From Rhodotorula mucilaginosa (taxonomy: Eukaryota; Basidiomycota; Microbotryomycetes; Sporidiobolales; Sporidiobolaceae): 64,000 bases of DNA. Position 1 is the first letter of the stretch, and each line of letters opens with the position of its first letter. Location: the NCBI GenBank assembly GCA_034406715.1, contig CP137870.1, forward strand, positions 1 through 64,000, written 5' to 3'. This document shows positions 12,749-24,589 of this stretch, in pieces. The position numbers and the translations under genes were made by a program. The notes under the pieces are model-generated. The model saw only the letters and a list, made by a program, of their open reading frames with translations, had not been told where the DNA came from and ran no database searches.

Positions 12749-13568
12749 CACGTAGCCCAGTCAAGCTTCCGATCGAGCGTGTAGCTGCTGCAGTGCGTCC
12801 CTGGCCAGAGCGAGGGAGAGAGCGCCGCTCGAGTCGCTTGTTCGTGCAACCGTCCGTCGGGTGAATGGCCAACCTGTTTCACGCGCAAGGTCAGCCTCGC
12901 GTGGCGCGTGCGATAGCAATCCAGCACGCACTCGATCAGTCTGCGCGCATCGCCGTGCTCCACGAGCAGGTGCAGAGCGAGTGCGGAGCGGCTGACTGAC
13001 GCGAGTCTTCGCCAAGTTGAACCACACCGCCAATCTCCGCGGAGGTCCGGGAACTTGCTGAACTTAAAATGCTGTGGTCCCTATACTTGCGCGCAGGGAC
13101 TCTCTCACAGTGTGCCCAAGCGCTTCAAAGACTCGCATCCTAGGCGCGGATCGGTCATTTGCGTCGACTTCACTCCGCTTATAAAAGCTGCAGCATTCAT
13201 CGACTGCGCCAGCTACGCGAACTGTGCCTCAGGGCGAACTGCGAGCGTGAGCACGAGCAGAATGTGACAAGAATAGATTTCAACATGCTCGGCTAGACTC
13301 GAGCCAAGCGTGAGCGTATGAGAACTCTGGGAAAGAGCATGCGCGCAGCTTGAGTGGCGAATTTTCAAAGTCAGCGAAAGGGGCAGAGGCGTCCTGAGTT
13401 ACGGACCCCCGGCGCAATGGCGCACATCCTGAAGAGGAGGTAGCTGCTTGTTCCTTTGTACCTGAGCATGTCCGGAGACGCCATACTGGACTCTTCGCCC
13501 TTCGACTGCGACTTGGTCGACCTTCTCAAGAGTCAATCGCCACCGTGATTTTCGTTCGAGCAAGGCTC
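12749..13568. other. Upstream region of the RhoGEF; no gene recognised
   Basis: No convincing coding region. It probably contains the RhoGEF promoter and 5' UTR. A copy of the palindromic core TCCGCGGA followed by GGTCCG lies at 13035-13048 and resembles the site upstream of the gene at 47176. Confidence 0.4.
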
Positions 13569-14615
13569 ATGCATCCTTCGCTTATTTGCCCAGTTGATGA
13601 GTACCCTCACAGGTATGAGTCGGTACAGTGTGAGCTCTCGACGACGCTACCGGCGGAACTTGTGATCCGTCAAACGGTTTGGACGCAAAGACTTGCGCTT
13701 TCGGTAAGACCCAATGTCTGTTTCTCCGCGTCTTCCAGCTGCGCACGTCTAGCAACCAAAGACTACAAGCCTCAAGTGGTGAACAGTAACCCTTTGCGTA
13801 TGTGTTTGAAACAGTGGCGCCGTGACGTGCGAGCAAGACTTGGTAGTGTCCAGCAACTTTCCCGCGCAAGCTTCTCACCGAGGGCTTGCCAGTCTGGTGC
13901 TCGCGCTCTACACAACTCTGTCACTCTTGTGAAGCTTCCGAGTACTCTTTGCAAGCGTATTTCTTGTTCCTATTCAGATGTCGACAGTGCGGTATTGCGC
14001 ATATTGGTCTCCGATGGAGTCAGTGACTCTGTCTTCTGGCGACGCGGTGCGCCTTTTCACGCGAGTCATTTCCCCGCTTGGGAAGGTTGGATATGTTCAC
14101 GCACCACCTCTGTTGTTGAAGGCGGAGTAAAACTATCAGGAGCAAAGGGGGTGCCGCAAACTCGCTCGTTCACCTCGAACGGCAACTTGTTTTGCACACA
14201 AGTCGGTGAATGCTTATCCGAGTCGCTTGCGGGGAAGCAGGCCTGGAAAGCCTCTGCAACAGCTGTCGAAAACACATGTTCCGGTCGTTTTCCTTGGAGC
14301 GGAGGCCACCCGCGTCGTGGCGGACGGAGAAGCTCACAATTTCGCACGAGGGCCGGGCTGATGCGTACGCGGCTGGATTGCGACGGAAATCATCCGGGAA
14401 GGGCCAGTACACGCAGAACTGTCAGCGGCTTCCGTGGGGTGCACGGTGCACACAAGCAAGTCCCGCCTGCCATCTCCGCTCGAGGTGAGTTGAGTGGCGC
14501 TGCTTCCAGCTCGAGATCGGTGACGTGTCGCGTGGAAGCATTGCCGCGATTCGACGCGTCGTGCAAGGCGTCGTATTCCCCAGGAGAGAGCTTGCGATCA
14601 GCCACTCTTGTGTAG
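13569..14615 (+). CDS. Orphan open reading frame, doubtful gene
   Basis: About 348 codons from an in-frame ATG at 13569 to the stop ending at 14615 run without interruption in a stretch of only moderate GC, where stops should be frequent by chance; the opposite strand is broken. I recognise no domain. The composition is odd: many Ser, Arg and Cys, few acidic residues, no clear hydrophobic core pattern. It ends about 110 bp before the start of the TMEM115-like gene, so it could also be promoter sequence or the remains of an old gene. Confidence 0.2.
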   Translation: MHPSLICPVDEYPHRYESVQCELSTTLPAELVIRQTVWTQRLALSVRPNVCFSASSSCARLATKDYKPQVVNSNPLRMCLKQWRRDVRARLGSVQQLSRASFSPRACQSGARALHNSVTLVKLPSTLCKRISCSYSDVDSAVLRILVSDGVSDSVFWRRGAPFHASHFPAWEGWICSRTTSVVEGGVKLSGAKGVPQTRSFTSNGNLFCTQVGECLSESLAGKQAWKASATAVENTCSGRFPWSGGHPRRGGRRSSQFRTRAGLMRTRLDCDGNHPGRASTRRTVSGFRGVHGAHKQVPPAISARGELSGAASSSRSVTCRVEALPRFDASCKASYSPGESLRSATLV

Positions 14616-14724
14616 ACACGGAGATCATACCGAACTGTCGCCCATTCAAGACGCGCGTGTGCTGCACGAGTCGACTCGCCTCCGACGCAGCCTTTCACTT
14701 GACGACGACGACGACCGGACTCGG

Positions 14725-16252
14725 ATGCCGACCCTCTTGTCGACGGCCGTGTCGCTCCCGCCGGCGACGCGCGCCCTGACCGGCCTGCTCGTCGCGTGCA
14801 CGCTGCTGTTCACGCTGCTGCGGTTGTCCGTCTCGCCCAAGGACCTGCGGAACCTCGTCGGCGCGGCGGGAGGCGACAGCTCGCTCTTGTTCCCGTGGCT
14901 GGTCCTCGTCCCCGGCAACGTCGGCTGGGCCCCGTGGACCTTGCTCGTATCGTCCTTTGTCGAAGTCAACCTCATCGAGGTGCGCTGGCCCTCTCCCCTG
15001 CGGTCGAGTACAGAGAACTCACCCTTCGAAAACGCACCCGCCCGCGCAGTTCCTCATCTCGGCCTTGACGCTCCCGCTCGCCGCGAGGTACCTCGAACGA
15101 GTCTGGGGCGCCGCCGAACTCGTCAAGTTTGTCGTCGCAGTCGTCGTCGTCTCGAACGTCATCGCCGTCGCCGTCAACATTATCGAAGCGACCGTCCTGC
15201 GCGACAAGGCCCTCTTCCTGTGCGCCACCGGTTTCGGTCGCTCGGACTTGCAAGAACTCCCCAAAGCGAAACTGACCCCCTTCGCCCTTGCCGCACGCAG
15301 CTACGGCATGTCGTACCACGGCTTGTCGGCCCTCCAAGTCGGCTTCCTCGTCGCCTTCACCCAACTGATCCCCGAACACCAAGTCCAAGTCTTTGGCGGC
15401 CTGTTCCACATGCGCGTCAAGTCGCTCCCGATGCTCTACGTCACTTTTAGCAACATTGTCTGCGTCCTCGGCTACCAGAGCCCGTACATCCTCGTGAGTC
15501 CCTCCCTCCGGTGCTGACCAGACCTCTCTTCACCCCAAGCTTAGACTGCACCCCCCAGGTCCAATTCGGGTGGCTCGTCTCGTGGTTCTACCTCCGCTTC
15601 TTCAAGTACAACGAGGGCGTCGACTTCCGCGGCGACCGCTCCGAAACGTTTGCGTTCCACAACTGGTTCCCGCCCTTTGTCCAGTGAGTCGGTCGGGTCG
15701 GCCTCTCTCGCAATTCAGACCGGGCTCCCTCTGGTTGCAGGACTGCACGTCTGATGCTCTTTCCTGTGCACCTGACTCGCAGGAAATACGTCGCCCGCGC
15801 CGCCAACTTTGTCTTCCTCCTTGCAGTCCGGTTCAAAGTCCTGCCCTCGTGGGGCACCGACGTCGAGTCTGGCAGTCTCGGGGGAGCTGGCTCAAGTCCG
15901 CTCGGAGTTGGAGGAGGAGCATATACGCCCGTGCCGGGTGGGCAACGCGCCGAAGCGGAACGGAGAAGGTGCGTTTTCTCTCTCTCTCTCTCTTCCGACA
16001 CGACGAGCCGCCGCCGACTGATTCTCTCTCTCTTCTTTTCGTGACGTCCCCCGCCGGAACAGGCAACTCGCGCTCGAAGCCCTCGATCGGCGCATGGCCG
16101 CCCCGCCTCCGAACAACACGCCCGCGACTGCCGCGTCGGTGTCGACGCCGCCGACCGCGACGGCTTCAACCGTTGCCGATGCGGGCACAAAGGACGGTAC
16201 TTCGCCGGCTGCTGTTGGCGGCGGTGGTGGTGGAGGAGACAAGGCGATCTGA
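14725..16252 (+). CDS. TMEM115-family (DUF1751) rhomboid-like Golgi membrane protein
   Basis: Relatives (human TMEM115, yeast YOL107W) are polytopic Golgi membrane proteins of rhomboid-like fold without protease activity; TMEM115 is linked to retrograde Golgi traffic through the COG complex. The start at 14725 gives MPTLLSTAVSLPP. Hydrophobic segments include LTGLLVACTLLFTLL, FVVAVVVVSNVIAVAV and a block around LQVGFLVAFTQLIPEHQV, which is the conserved DUF1751 centre (HG...Q.GFLVA..QL.P). Introns follow VEVNLIE (about 14979-15049), QSPYIL (about 15493-15558), PPFVQ (about 15683-15780) and AEAERR (about 15968-16062). The C-terminal tail is Ala/Thr/Gly-rich and presumably cytosolic. Rhomboid Ser/His catalytic residues are not evident, as expected. 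Stop at 16250-16252. Confidence 0.88.
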
Positions 16253-16640
16253 GGCGCCGTCGCCTTCCTATCTATGGAATGCTGCGAAAATCGGATTCAG
16301 AGCTGGGAAAGTGGTTCCATCAGAGTTTATTTGCATACGTTCTCTTCTCCCATGCAGTCCCCTAGAGTCTATGTCGCTGTGACCAAGGAGGAGTACGTCG
16401 ATATAGTATTTTCGCTGCCGGCCCAAAGTCGAGCGCACAGCCGGCCGAGAAGAAAGAGCGAGTCTGAGACGAGACGAGACCGCCACGCCGTGTTTCTGCC
16501 GCCAGAGTCGGGCAGTTAGGCTGGCTGCCTTGCATCTGTTGCAGCGCTCTGCGCCTCGTACGCGAGTCTCGTCGCACGCGCTCCTCCACCTCGTCTCGAA
16601 CTGGTCAGCAGCACAGAACGTCATCGCCGCGAGTGCTCCT
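16253..16640. other. Intergenic region between TMEM115-like and zeta-fold kinase genes
   Basis: No independent gene seen. It holds the 3' UTR of the upstream gene and the promoter and possibly a 5' exon of the next gene. Confidence 0.4.
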
Positions 16641-16773
16641 CCGCCGCTACCCAGGCCAGCCAGGAGCGTCTATACCGACGCAGCTACTCGCAAGAAGGAG
16701 AAGCGCCAGAAGGGCTCGCTGCTGCCGCGACCCGGATCCGCCGCGTTCGTCGACCCTCGCGTCCTCCTCGAAA

Positions 16774-18418
16774 CGATGGGCAGCTCTGCAGGCACGCACG
16801 AACGCTATGCCGGACCGGTGCCGACCTGTCCACGCACGCTCGACGACCCCGCGCCCGAACTGACGCGCGAGATGCTCCGCGTCCCGACCAGCGAGCTGTA
16901 CAGCGCCGCACTCGAAGCAGCCTGGCAAGAACTGGACGGCGACACAGAAGGCCAGCGCCCGACTCCGGACCGCGTCGCGCAATTGGAACCCAACTCGAAA
17001 GAGTACAGCTCCCCGCGCCCGCGACACTATGGCCCTTACGCCGTCGAGCGCGCCTCGCTCGACTGGTCCTACCACGTCGTGCCGAACCGCGCCCGCCAAG
17101 CCCTCCAGGACGAGATCGTCTCGCTCGTGCTCGAGAAACGGTTGCGCGATTGCAGAGACGCCGGAGACGACGAGCCGTGCAGGGTTTTCGAGGCGAGGGA
17201 GGGCTTTCGGGAAGGCGAGACGGTCTCGCGAGTCGATGAGGAAGATATGGGCCGCAAGGGGGAGGGTCGACCAGGCGACAAGGGCAGGCCACTCGCTCTA
17301 TTCACCGCTGGGTGCGCCCTTCCCACAAGTCTCCTTCCGGTGACCGGCAACTCACACCCCCCTCACGCAGCGGAATGGGCGCCGGAAAAGGTCACACTCT
17401 CCGCGCCATGCTCAGAAGCGACACGGTCCGATTACCAAACAACACCGTCTGGTGCGCTCAGTCACCCTGCTTCTCCTGTTTGGCGTCCCGCAAGAGTTCC
17501 GGGACCTGATTCCAGATGCCCGCAGGATCGACCCGGACGCGCTCTCGCGCCTCTTGCCCGAACGACCTCAATATCTCAAGTCGGACGCCGGGACTGCGTC
17601 GGCCTTGTTGCACCCGGAAGCGTCCCTGCTGCAAGAGATCATTGCGGCCGTCGCCCGGCAACAGAGGAGGAGTCTCGTCGTCGATGGCAGCCTGACCGAC
17701 TGTCAGTGGTTCGAAGGGTTCATGAGGTGGGTTCAGCCTGCGTACTGCTTAACCAGGAGAACCGTACGCTGACTCTGTGCTGCCACCCCCTTCGCGTGCG
17801 CAGACGATATCACCAGGCAGGCTACGACTGCGAGATTCTCTTCGTCGTCAGTTCTTCCTCCCTCATCCGCTTTACCCTCCGCCTCCTCACGAAATGCTGA
17901 CGGAATCCGCAAATGCTGCTCCCTTCCGCAGTCCGCTCCAGAAGAAGTGATGCTCCAACGCGCCGAGAAGCGCGCGAAAGCGACAGGGCGAGTGACCAAC
18001 CCGGAAGCGATTAAACGAAGCCGGATCAAGAGTCCCGAATGCGTCACCGCTCTCAGCAAACCCGGTCTGATCCGTCGGTGAGCTTGTCGCGCAATCTCTC
18101 TCTTTCCTTTCGAATTCCCCCGAGCTCAAGAAAACCGCGCCGCCAGGGTCCGCCTGATCGACAACTCGTCCGACCTCGGCACCGATCCCAACTCGGGCCC
18201 CACGACGCTGTACGATTCTGCCCTCGATCCCGAGTGGCCCAACCCGCACACCGACGGCGGCTCCAGCGCGCACCGGAGGGGGATCAACGAACCCGGGTGG
18301 GTCGACGCCAAGGGGTTTGTGAACGGAGAACTCGTGCAGGGGCCAGATGGACGCGTGAGGAGGAAGGATGATGCGTTGCGGAACAACAGTGGAGAGGGGA
18401 ACAAGGGTAGATTGTAGA
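16774..18418 (+). CDS. Zeta-toxin-fold P-loop kinase domain protein (host gene)
   Basis: P-loop kinase of the zeta-toxin/chloramphenicol-phosphotransferase fold; bacterial relatives phosphorylate UDP-N-acetyl sugars, fungal members are mostly uncharacterised. Splicing rebuilds the Walker A: FTAGG joins MGAGKGHTLRAML across an intron (about 17310-17371). A following intron joins NNTVW to IDPDALSRLLPE, the acidic motif after beta-strand 2. Further matches are LLQEIIAAVARQ, SLVVDGSLTD and the lid-type stretch RAEKRAKATGR. Later introns lie near 17727-17802, 17849-17930 and 18079-18147. The ATG at 16774 (MGSSAGTHERYAG) is the first in frame, but the frame is open upstream and contains conserved-looking TDAATRKKEKRQKG, so an upstream exon is possible. 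It ends 85 bp before the convergent F-box gene. It looks intact. Confidence 0.78.
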
Positions 18419-18503
18419 GAGGTCGTTGCTCCGAACCCGAAAATACCTCTACGCATCTCTCGCACCGTCGCTTGTTCGCCCTCGTCCCCAGCGACGCCGC
18501 CGC

Positions 18504-20062
18504 CTACGAGTCCCGCTCGATCCGGAGCAGCTCGCACGGCTGCAAGGCCTGTGCGATCCGCGTGAGCTGAACATAGTCGGTCGTTTGAAGCGCCTCGTCC
18601 GCCATGTCGCGCATGCGGTCGAGGAGCGGGTCGATCTCTTGATTCTTGTACAACGGAAAGTCGTCGTGACGCGTCTCGGAGTAGATAGCCTCGATACGAG
18701 TCGTGCCTGGGTCGCGTACGATGCTCGGCGGGATCAAGGAGCGGCGGGTACGGCCGGGTTGATTCGTTGCCGGGAGCCGTCCGTCGCCGATCCGAAACGA
18801 GGAAACGTCTACCGCCACGACGTCGGCCAGGATTTCGAGCAGGCGTGACCGCGAGGACGCGGCAAACGTGCTGGTCATGCGATCTATAGTCGCCTCCTGC
18901 GGTGGTTCCCCACTGTGTTCCCCCACTGCGTGTCCTGTGCGAAGCTCGAGACGTCGCAGGCCGGGGAAAGATGCCGGAACCAATGTCGATACCACCTTAT
19001 CAAGGTCTGTGGGACTGGCAGCGGTGACGACCAAGGTCTCGAGTTGCGGGAAGTGAATGTCGTGAGGGAACTCGTAGTTCGAGCTGCGATAGTGTTCATC
19101 GTTGAAGTCCAGCGAGAGGGACCGGAGAATCGGCGACAATTTGCCAACCAGCTCATAAAAGGGCGCGGGATCTCCGCCGTCCGTCGTCACAGAGAGGCGC
19201 CGCAGGCAGCATGCCGGTGGAAGAACAAATCGGCGCACGGTTTCCATGTCGATCAAACGGAAATCCTCGTGGATGACGAGTATGAGCTCCTCCAGTTGCG
19301 GACACGATTGGATGGCCGCGAGGGCGAAATCAATGAGCCGCTCGGGGAGTGCCTCTGCTGAGTCGTGCAGTACGAGCTGCCTACTCTGCGGCGATTTGGT
19401 GGCGAGAATGTCGAAGAGCCTGTCGTCGCACTCCTCGGTGTCGACGACGAGCGAAGCCACCGACGCGAAAAGCTCGTACAAGGCGTCTGTGGCGAACGCC
19501 ACTTCAGGACCCTGGCGATGTGCACCCAGACCCTCTTCTTGTTCAGTGACGTTCGCGACCATGTCGGCAAAGTCGTTCATGCGCGGGGTCGCAACCGTGT
19601 GCAGGTTCGAGAGCAAGGGCAGCGCGGCGACGAGATTGACCGGGTTGTGCGGCTTGTTCTCGTGTATGTCGGTCGGATCGAGCTCGGTGATATAGCGTCC
19701 GATTTTGCGACCAAACCCCAGCTGGAACTTGCACGACGCTATTTGCGACGCCGTCAGCCTCTGCAGCATCAAAGTGAGAAGCGAGGTCAGCGGATGGAAG
19801 CCCGACGGGTTCGACCGGTTGTGCTGCAAGTAAAGCGACGCACCGAAAACCTGCACGGCTCGGTGACTTTGCTCCAATGCTTCGAAACCGTCGAGAGGGC
19901 GCCGATAGTCGTAGGTTTCGAGATCTTGGCCGGACCAGCGAGGGGAAATGCCGATGTCTTGATGGCGACTTTTGCATCTTTGAAGCGGCGATCTTGCAAG
20001 GCGCACATTCCGGCGATCCTGGCATGGATCTCGGGCGGCAGCGAAGCGAGCGTGGCTGGCAT
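18504..20062 (-). CDS. F-box-like protein, two exons
   Basis: Probable substrate adaptor of an SCF-type ubiquitin ligase, by its N-terminal F-box-like motif: LASLPPEIHARIAGMC and, further on, ALSTVSKHWSKVTEP. The start at 20062 is MPATLASLPPE. Exon 1 ends after CRFS at 19844; the intron spans 19761-19843 (GTGCGT to CTGCAG, with CTGAC branch-like sequence), and exon 2 resumes RLTASQIASCKFQLGFG to the stop at 18504. Total is about 491 residues. The rest is Leu-rich without regular LRR periodicity (e.g. CPQLEELILVIHEDF, FPGLRRLELRTGH), as in many fungal F-box proteins. A decayed relative of the first half lies at 28380-29055 and keeps the same intron position. Confidence 0.75.
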
Positions 20063-21879
20063 GGCGGGTTGCAGAAGTTTTGAGGGAGGGATCTGTGCGC
20101 GGAGCGAGAACTTGACGGGGAGGACGCGGTCTGCGCAGGACGAAGGATGGCTACCCGTAATCAGCGGTGTACTTTTGACCGTGCCCATCTGCACAACGCG
20201 TGCAACTCACCGTAGGTGCGTTGTTTCCTTCGAGCGACGAGTCTTTTCGACAGGAGACCGTGTCGGCGACGAACGTCAAGGCAGAAGTCGATTGCGCGAG
20301 AGCTGACGTTGCAAGCCGCGATCGAAACTACCGGAGCTGAGCACTCACTGTCCTTCTGACTAGGTGATCTATGCGGGCTGGGAGCGAGTGCCGAATGTCG
20401 ATGTCGAGGCAAAGAGGGACGAGGCCGATGCGGTTTCCTCGGGTCGCTTGTAGATGGTCGCTCGGTGTGCAAGTCGAGCAGAACGAGAGAACGTAGCACA
20501 AGAACTGTGTGTACTGAACAGCGGTGGAGGTGGAGCGAGCAAGCCGATCAAACGAACGGGACGAGGAAATGCGGAGGAAGTTTAGAAAAAGTCTGGGCGA
20601 ATTAGTAATGTTGCCATTACAGGACTGGGCCTCACTTGAGAGCTGGCCTATCGGTTGCTGAAGGCTATAGCTTCCTGCAGCTCTATAAAGCCTCCCAAGA
20701 TCTCTCGCAAGGAAATCCAGACAAACCATATTGTCTTCCTGCAAGTCCCGCAGCATTTTCGGCGCCCGACGCAAAACTCCTTCGATACTTCTTTGGCCCT
20801 GTCCTGTCTACACAACACAAAAATAAGAATGTCCAGGGCGCAGAACATGCGGCCCAGTCATTTGCATCGAAAGAGAAAAACGAAGAGCTCAAAAGCAGAA
20901 ACTTGTGTCTGCCTGTGTATTGGCCCTTTCTAGGCCTCGCACAAACACACCTTCGCACTATAGGTCTTCTCCTGGCTCCTTGACATCTGGACCTCATGAG
21001 TGCAGCATTTTTGCGGGTTCTACAGACGGGGTAAAACGTCAAGATTCTCTTGGCGACATGCGCACGGAGCTGCATCAGCTCACATGGCTTCGGAGGAGTC
21101 CGCCACTTGCTTTAGAGCTCACAGTGCAAGACACTGCCTAGTTTATGCAGGGGGAGCTGCGTAGGACTCGGCTTCCCACACGGCCGTGCTCTTTCCTCAC
21201 GCTGTTCTCGCGTACGCCTCGCTGGTGGCTTTAAGGCACCCGGCGTGTGCAAACAAGCATATGCAGGAACACTGCTAGCCTGTGAGAGCAACAAATCCTG
21301 CTTATTTGTCCCTATTCCTCTGTCCAATGCTCAAGACACGGTTCCCCTTGTCGCTCAGCAAGCACTTCTCCCCCGCCATTCAGAACAGTGAAATGGCGGA
21401 CCTTTTTGCAGCCAACTTTCTCCTGTATGTTGTTTGTGGAGGTGACACGGACAAAATGCTGGAGAACATAACGCCAACAAGGCTGGCAACCAAAAAGACA
21501 GCAAAGAAGAGGTCATCCGGAAATGAGCATTGGCAAACGGCACCTGACATCCTCTGTCATGGCGGAGAAAGCCTTTTCACCCGGCTTTGGCCTATTGCTG
21601 CCTCCCCAATGCCCAAATAATGACATTCAAGGGTGCAACATATCGGGAAAAGTCACTTGACTCTTTTGCTGAGGGAAAGAAAAGAAAAGGAAAAGCTTGA
21701 ACACGCACTCTGCACAATTGGCTTAGGCACAAGCTTTCCTTGCCTTGTTATAGATTACCCTGGCCTTCCAAGTGTGTTTATTGCTCCTCTACATTTGGCT
21801 GCTGCTAAAACAAACTTTACACACCACAGCGAGACCGGTGGCAAAGCCTTCCAGTCCAGGCCAGCTACACTACAACTGG
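20063..21879. other. 1.8 kb without a recognised gene, start of accessory block
   Basis: Only short unrelated open frames on both strands. Base composition becomes AT-richer than in the housekeeping genes from about 20.5 kb onward. The left 200-300 bp presumably hold the F-box promoter, and the right part lies past the family M copy A stop. No transposon ends were found. Confidence 0.4.
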
Positions 21880-23440
21880 CTAGAGCAGGTACATGGAGTA
21901 TTGTGGATGGATCCCGTAGTACTTCTGTGCAATCTGGCCCGCAAACAGCGGTTGGACACCAAGAGACCGCTGCGCAGGACTGAGACTTCCATGTGGCGTG
22001 AAGCGTGATGCTGCCACTGGCAATCTGCCGTGGGGGGTCTGATTGTAGGATGTGTCAGCACAACATTATGTAGCTCACACAGAGGGGAGCTTACACAGGC
22101 TTTGGGACGGAATCTTTTCTTGCTGTCTTGCAAAGGCTGAGGCTCATGTGATGTGTGCCTCTTCCTCCCTTTGTCCGTGCCCTGGTCATTGGTGAAAAGT
22201 GTCTGCACAATGCCAATCTGTCAGTTCAGGGCCAACGGAAGGGCAAGAAGCAGGAAGACATTCCAGCGTACATCAAAGTTCACCTTCCAAGGATACTTTT
22301 CCTCATTTTGCTGCACAGAGCAAGACAATACAGGTCAGCGCTGGATATGTGAGCAAGGGATGCGAGGAAATGTCATCCACAATGAAGTCACAAAAGTCCT
22401 TCAAGGTCATGGCCTGCGTGCGTGTAAATTCTGCATCAGAGACCTTGGCAAAGAGGTATTCAACCCATGGCACTCACACAAAGTCCATTTGCGGTATCTT
22501 GTTGGCCTCTGCTGAGGATCTCATCCTTGAGACTGTTAAGGAGCAGCACCTCCAGACAATAAGTGAGTGCAAGCCTGCCGGTTGAGGTTGCCGGAAGTTT
22601 CTTGTAAACTTCGGAGGATTCCAACTCTGCGCAAAAGCTGGCTTGCCAGCGTTTGAGTGACCTTTCAATGCCAGAGGGGCAATCATCACCAAAGATCCAC
22701 AAAGTCATCTCCTCCGGGTTGAGGTACACAGCTTTAGTAGTCCTGTCTGACAGAGGCACCCCTGTCTGCTTGGAATGCTTGGGGAAGGGATAGGGCAGGG
22801 CAGGGGTGTCTGTCTGTTGTGACAAAATTGACTTGTCATAGGGCAGGTTCTGTTCAGAGTTCATGGAGAGTGTCAGTTGGGCCGGACAAAAACGATCACA
22901 AGCTTCACTGTAATTGCAGGGTTGAATACCGAATCTTACCAAGGTGTCCAAGAGGTGCTTTGGGGTAATCAAAAGCTGTGTACAGAATAGAATATTTTCC
23001 GGCTTAGCCTGCTGCATAAAATCCCCGCACAGCTGAGAGTCACACACCACAGATTTGACGCGTAGTTCCCGGCTTTCTGGGTGACTTCCCAGCGTGCTGG
23101 TATTCATCCCCAGCCAAGTGTCTTTGACAAGTACCCACAGCTCGTGATATACAGCTTCATACTGAGCCAAAGTCCATTTGGTTTTCTCTGGAAGTGGTGC
23201 TGACAATGCCTTGATCAGATGGTCCGCCCAGGCATCCAGACATTTGTCCATGAGGCCGAGTCGAGATGGGTTCCCATGCTTTGTCTTCTCCCGTTGACTT
23301 CTTTGACTTGTTGTGCCTTTGGCAATGCGGCACACTTTTTTGATCAGGATCTTGTACCAGACTCGGTACATTCCCGGCTGCTCAGCTGCGGGAAGCGGGC
23401 ATGGTTTGGCTTCGGTTTCCTCAGCAACGGCGGGGCGCAT
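21880..23440 (-). CDS. Family M copy A, unrecognised lineage-specific multi-exon protein
   Basis: I do not recognise this family. The start at 23440 (MRPAVAEETEAKPC) precedes the conserved block MYRVWYKILIKKVCRIAKGT and then WTLAQYEAVYHELWVLVKDT. A long middle part has LWIFGDDCPSGIERSL and a helix-like end YCLEVLLLNSLKDEIL. Exon 1 ends near 22478 at a GTGAGT donor; short introns (about 34-70 bp) then lead through TLKDFCDFI and KYPWKVNFDV to a final exon ending PLFAGQIAQKYYGI with the stop at 21880-21882. The same landmarks and intron positions recur in the broken copy at 24.7-27.8 kb, which supports the model. A palindromic motif lies about 100 bp upstream of the start (23544-23563). No signal peptide or membrane segment is evident. 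Exact exon edges are uncertain. Confidence 0.55.
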
Positions 23441-23543
23441 TTTTGGAGCAGCGAAGCGACACTCTAGCGGATGCAAGGTTGAAGTAGAAGCAGAGGGTAA
23501 GCAGACCAGTTGGCCCAGACGTCGAGAGTGCGCGTCAAGCGAG

Positions 23544-23563
23544 ATCCGCGGACAAGCCGGGAG
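23544..23563. promoter_or_regulatory. Shared palindromic motif, family M copy A
   Basis: ATCCGCGGACAAGCCGGGAG, centred on the palindrome TCCGCGGA, 104 bp before the start codon of copy A. Nearly identical to the site before the second family M gene and, on the plus strand, to the sites before family P genes. CCGCGG is two inverted CGG triplets with no gap, compatible with a Zn2Cys6-type factor, but that is inference. Confidence 0.55.
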
Positions 23564-24016
23564 TCGGGACCCCCTCGCACAGGAGCTTTTATAGCACAGC
23601 CACCGTCCACACAGCTTTGGACGAGTATGGACAAGGGCCTGCAACCTACATGCGGGCAGAGACTTTTGTCTTGAGGTTCAGAGCAACGCGTGAAAGCACG
23701 GGCCGGAGAAAGAGTAACGCTATCGGAAGGGCTTGGCTTTGCAGGGAGCGGCCGGCCAGTAGCTTCGGTAAAAGGACGCACAGGGAGCGTTAGCAACTGG
23801 CATAATGTCTCTGTTGAAACAACAGCTCTAAGCGAGCAGTGTGCAGTTTGGCCATTTCTAAGTCTTGCGAGTTTGCAATCTGATTTTCCTTCTTTGTGCG
23901 GAATGCAAAGCGGGCGCCGGAACTTCATCGCCCGACTCGAATGCCTGCAATAAAACGGTCTCTGATGGCAAACCTCCTCTGCAACTGCTCGCCAATGTGC
24001 TGGCAACTTTGTGCAA

Positions 24017-24095
24017 CTATAGGTAGTGGCTTGGAGGAATCCTGTAGTACTTCTGTTCAGTCCGATCAGCGAACAGCAGTGGGACACCAAGCGAC
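24017..24095 (-). pseudogene. Family M 3'-end fragment
   Basis: On the minus strand the stretch translates to LLFADRTEQKYYRIPPSHYL and a stop, clearly related to the last exon of copy A (LFAGQIAQKYYGIHP) and of the broken copy (LFAGRIAQKYYGVKP). I find no matching upstream exons directly before it, so it appears to be a remnant of a third copy. Confidence 0.5.
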
Positions 24096-24544
24096 AGCTG
24101 CGGTTCATGATGCCCTTGACTGCCGAGGTGTGGCAAGCACTGGCAAAGGCTGAGTGCTGGGTCGGTGACCCAACCTGCGCTCAATTCGAGCTCAACTTCC
24201 TCTTCTAAGTCTCGCTCTCCTCTCTTTCTTTTTTTCGAACGGACTTGCTAACACTTCTTTTTTTTTTTACAGACACTCTACTCTTTTGTGCCGGGTGTAT
24301 CTGAATAGTATTTCCTAGCCCTGCAACACAGTTGACTCACTTACGCTACGGATAGGCGCTTTGCAGGCACCCCGTTAGTACAGTATCATTTTGGTCGTTG
24401 CCTCAAGACCTTTGGCAACGGACGGATTTTCTTGTGTTGAAGGAATCTCTTCGCTCGGACTTGGTCGTAGCTCTTTTGTTCTCTAGCACTCCCCTCCTCG
24501 CTCACTCCTCTTTAAAATCATACTCGTATCCTTGTTCCAGTTCC

Positions 24545-24589
24545 TTTTTTTTTTTTTGTTTTTTTATTTTTTTTTTTTTTTTTTTTTTT
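24545..24589. repeat. Poly-T tract
   Basis: About 45 bp of nearly pure T on the plus strand (A on the minus), interrupted by single G/A bases. It lies about 100 bp past the stop of the minus-strand family M pseudogene. Confidence 0.9.

Noticed and set aside
19824-19843. A possible 20 bp micro-intron or a frameshift in the F-box gene
   Set aside because: A normal 83 bp GT-AG intron (19761-19843) with branch-like CTGAC restores the frame, and the decayed paralogue has an intron at the same place.
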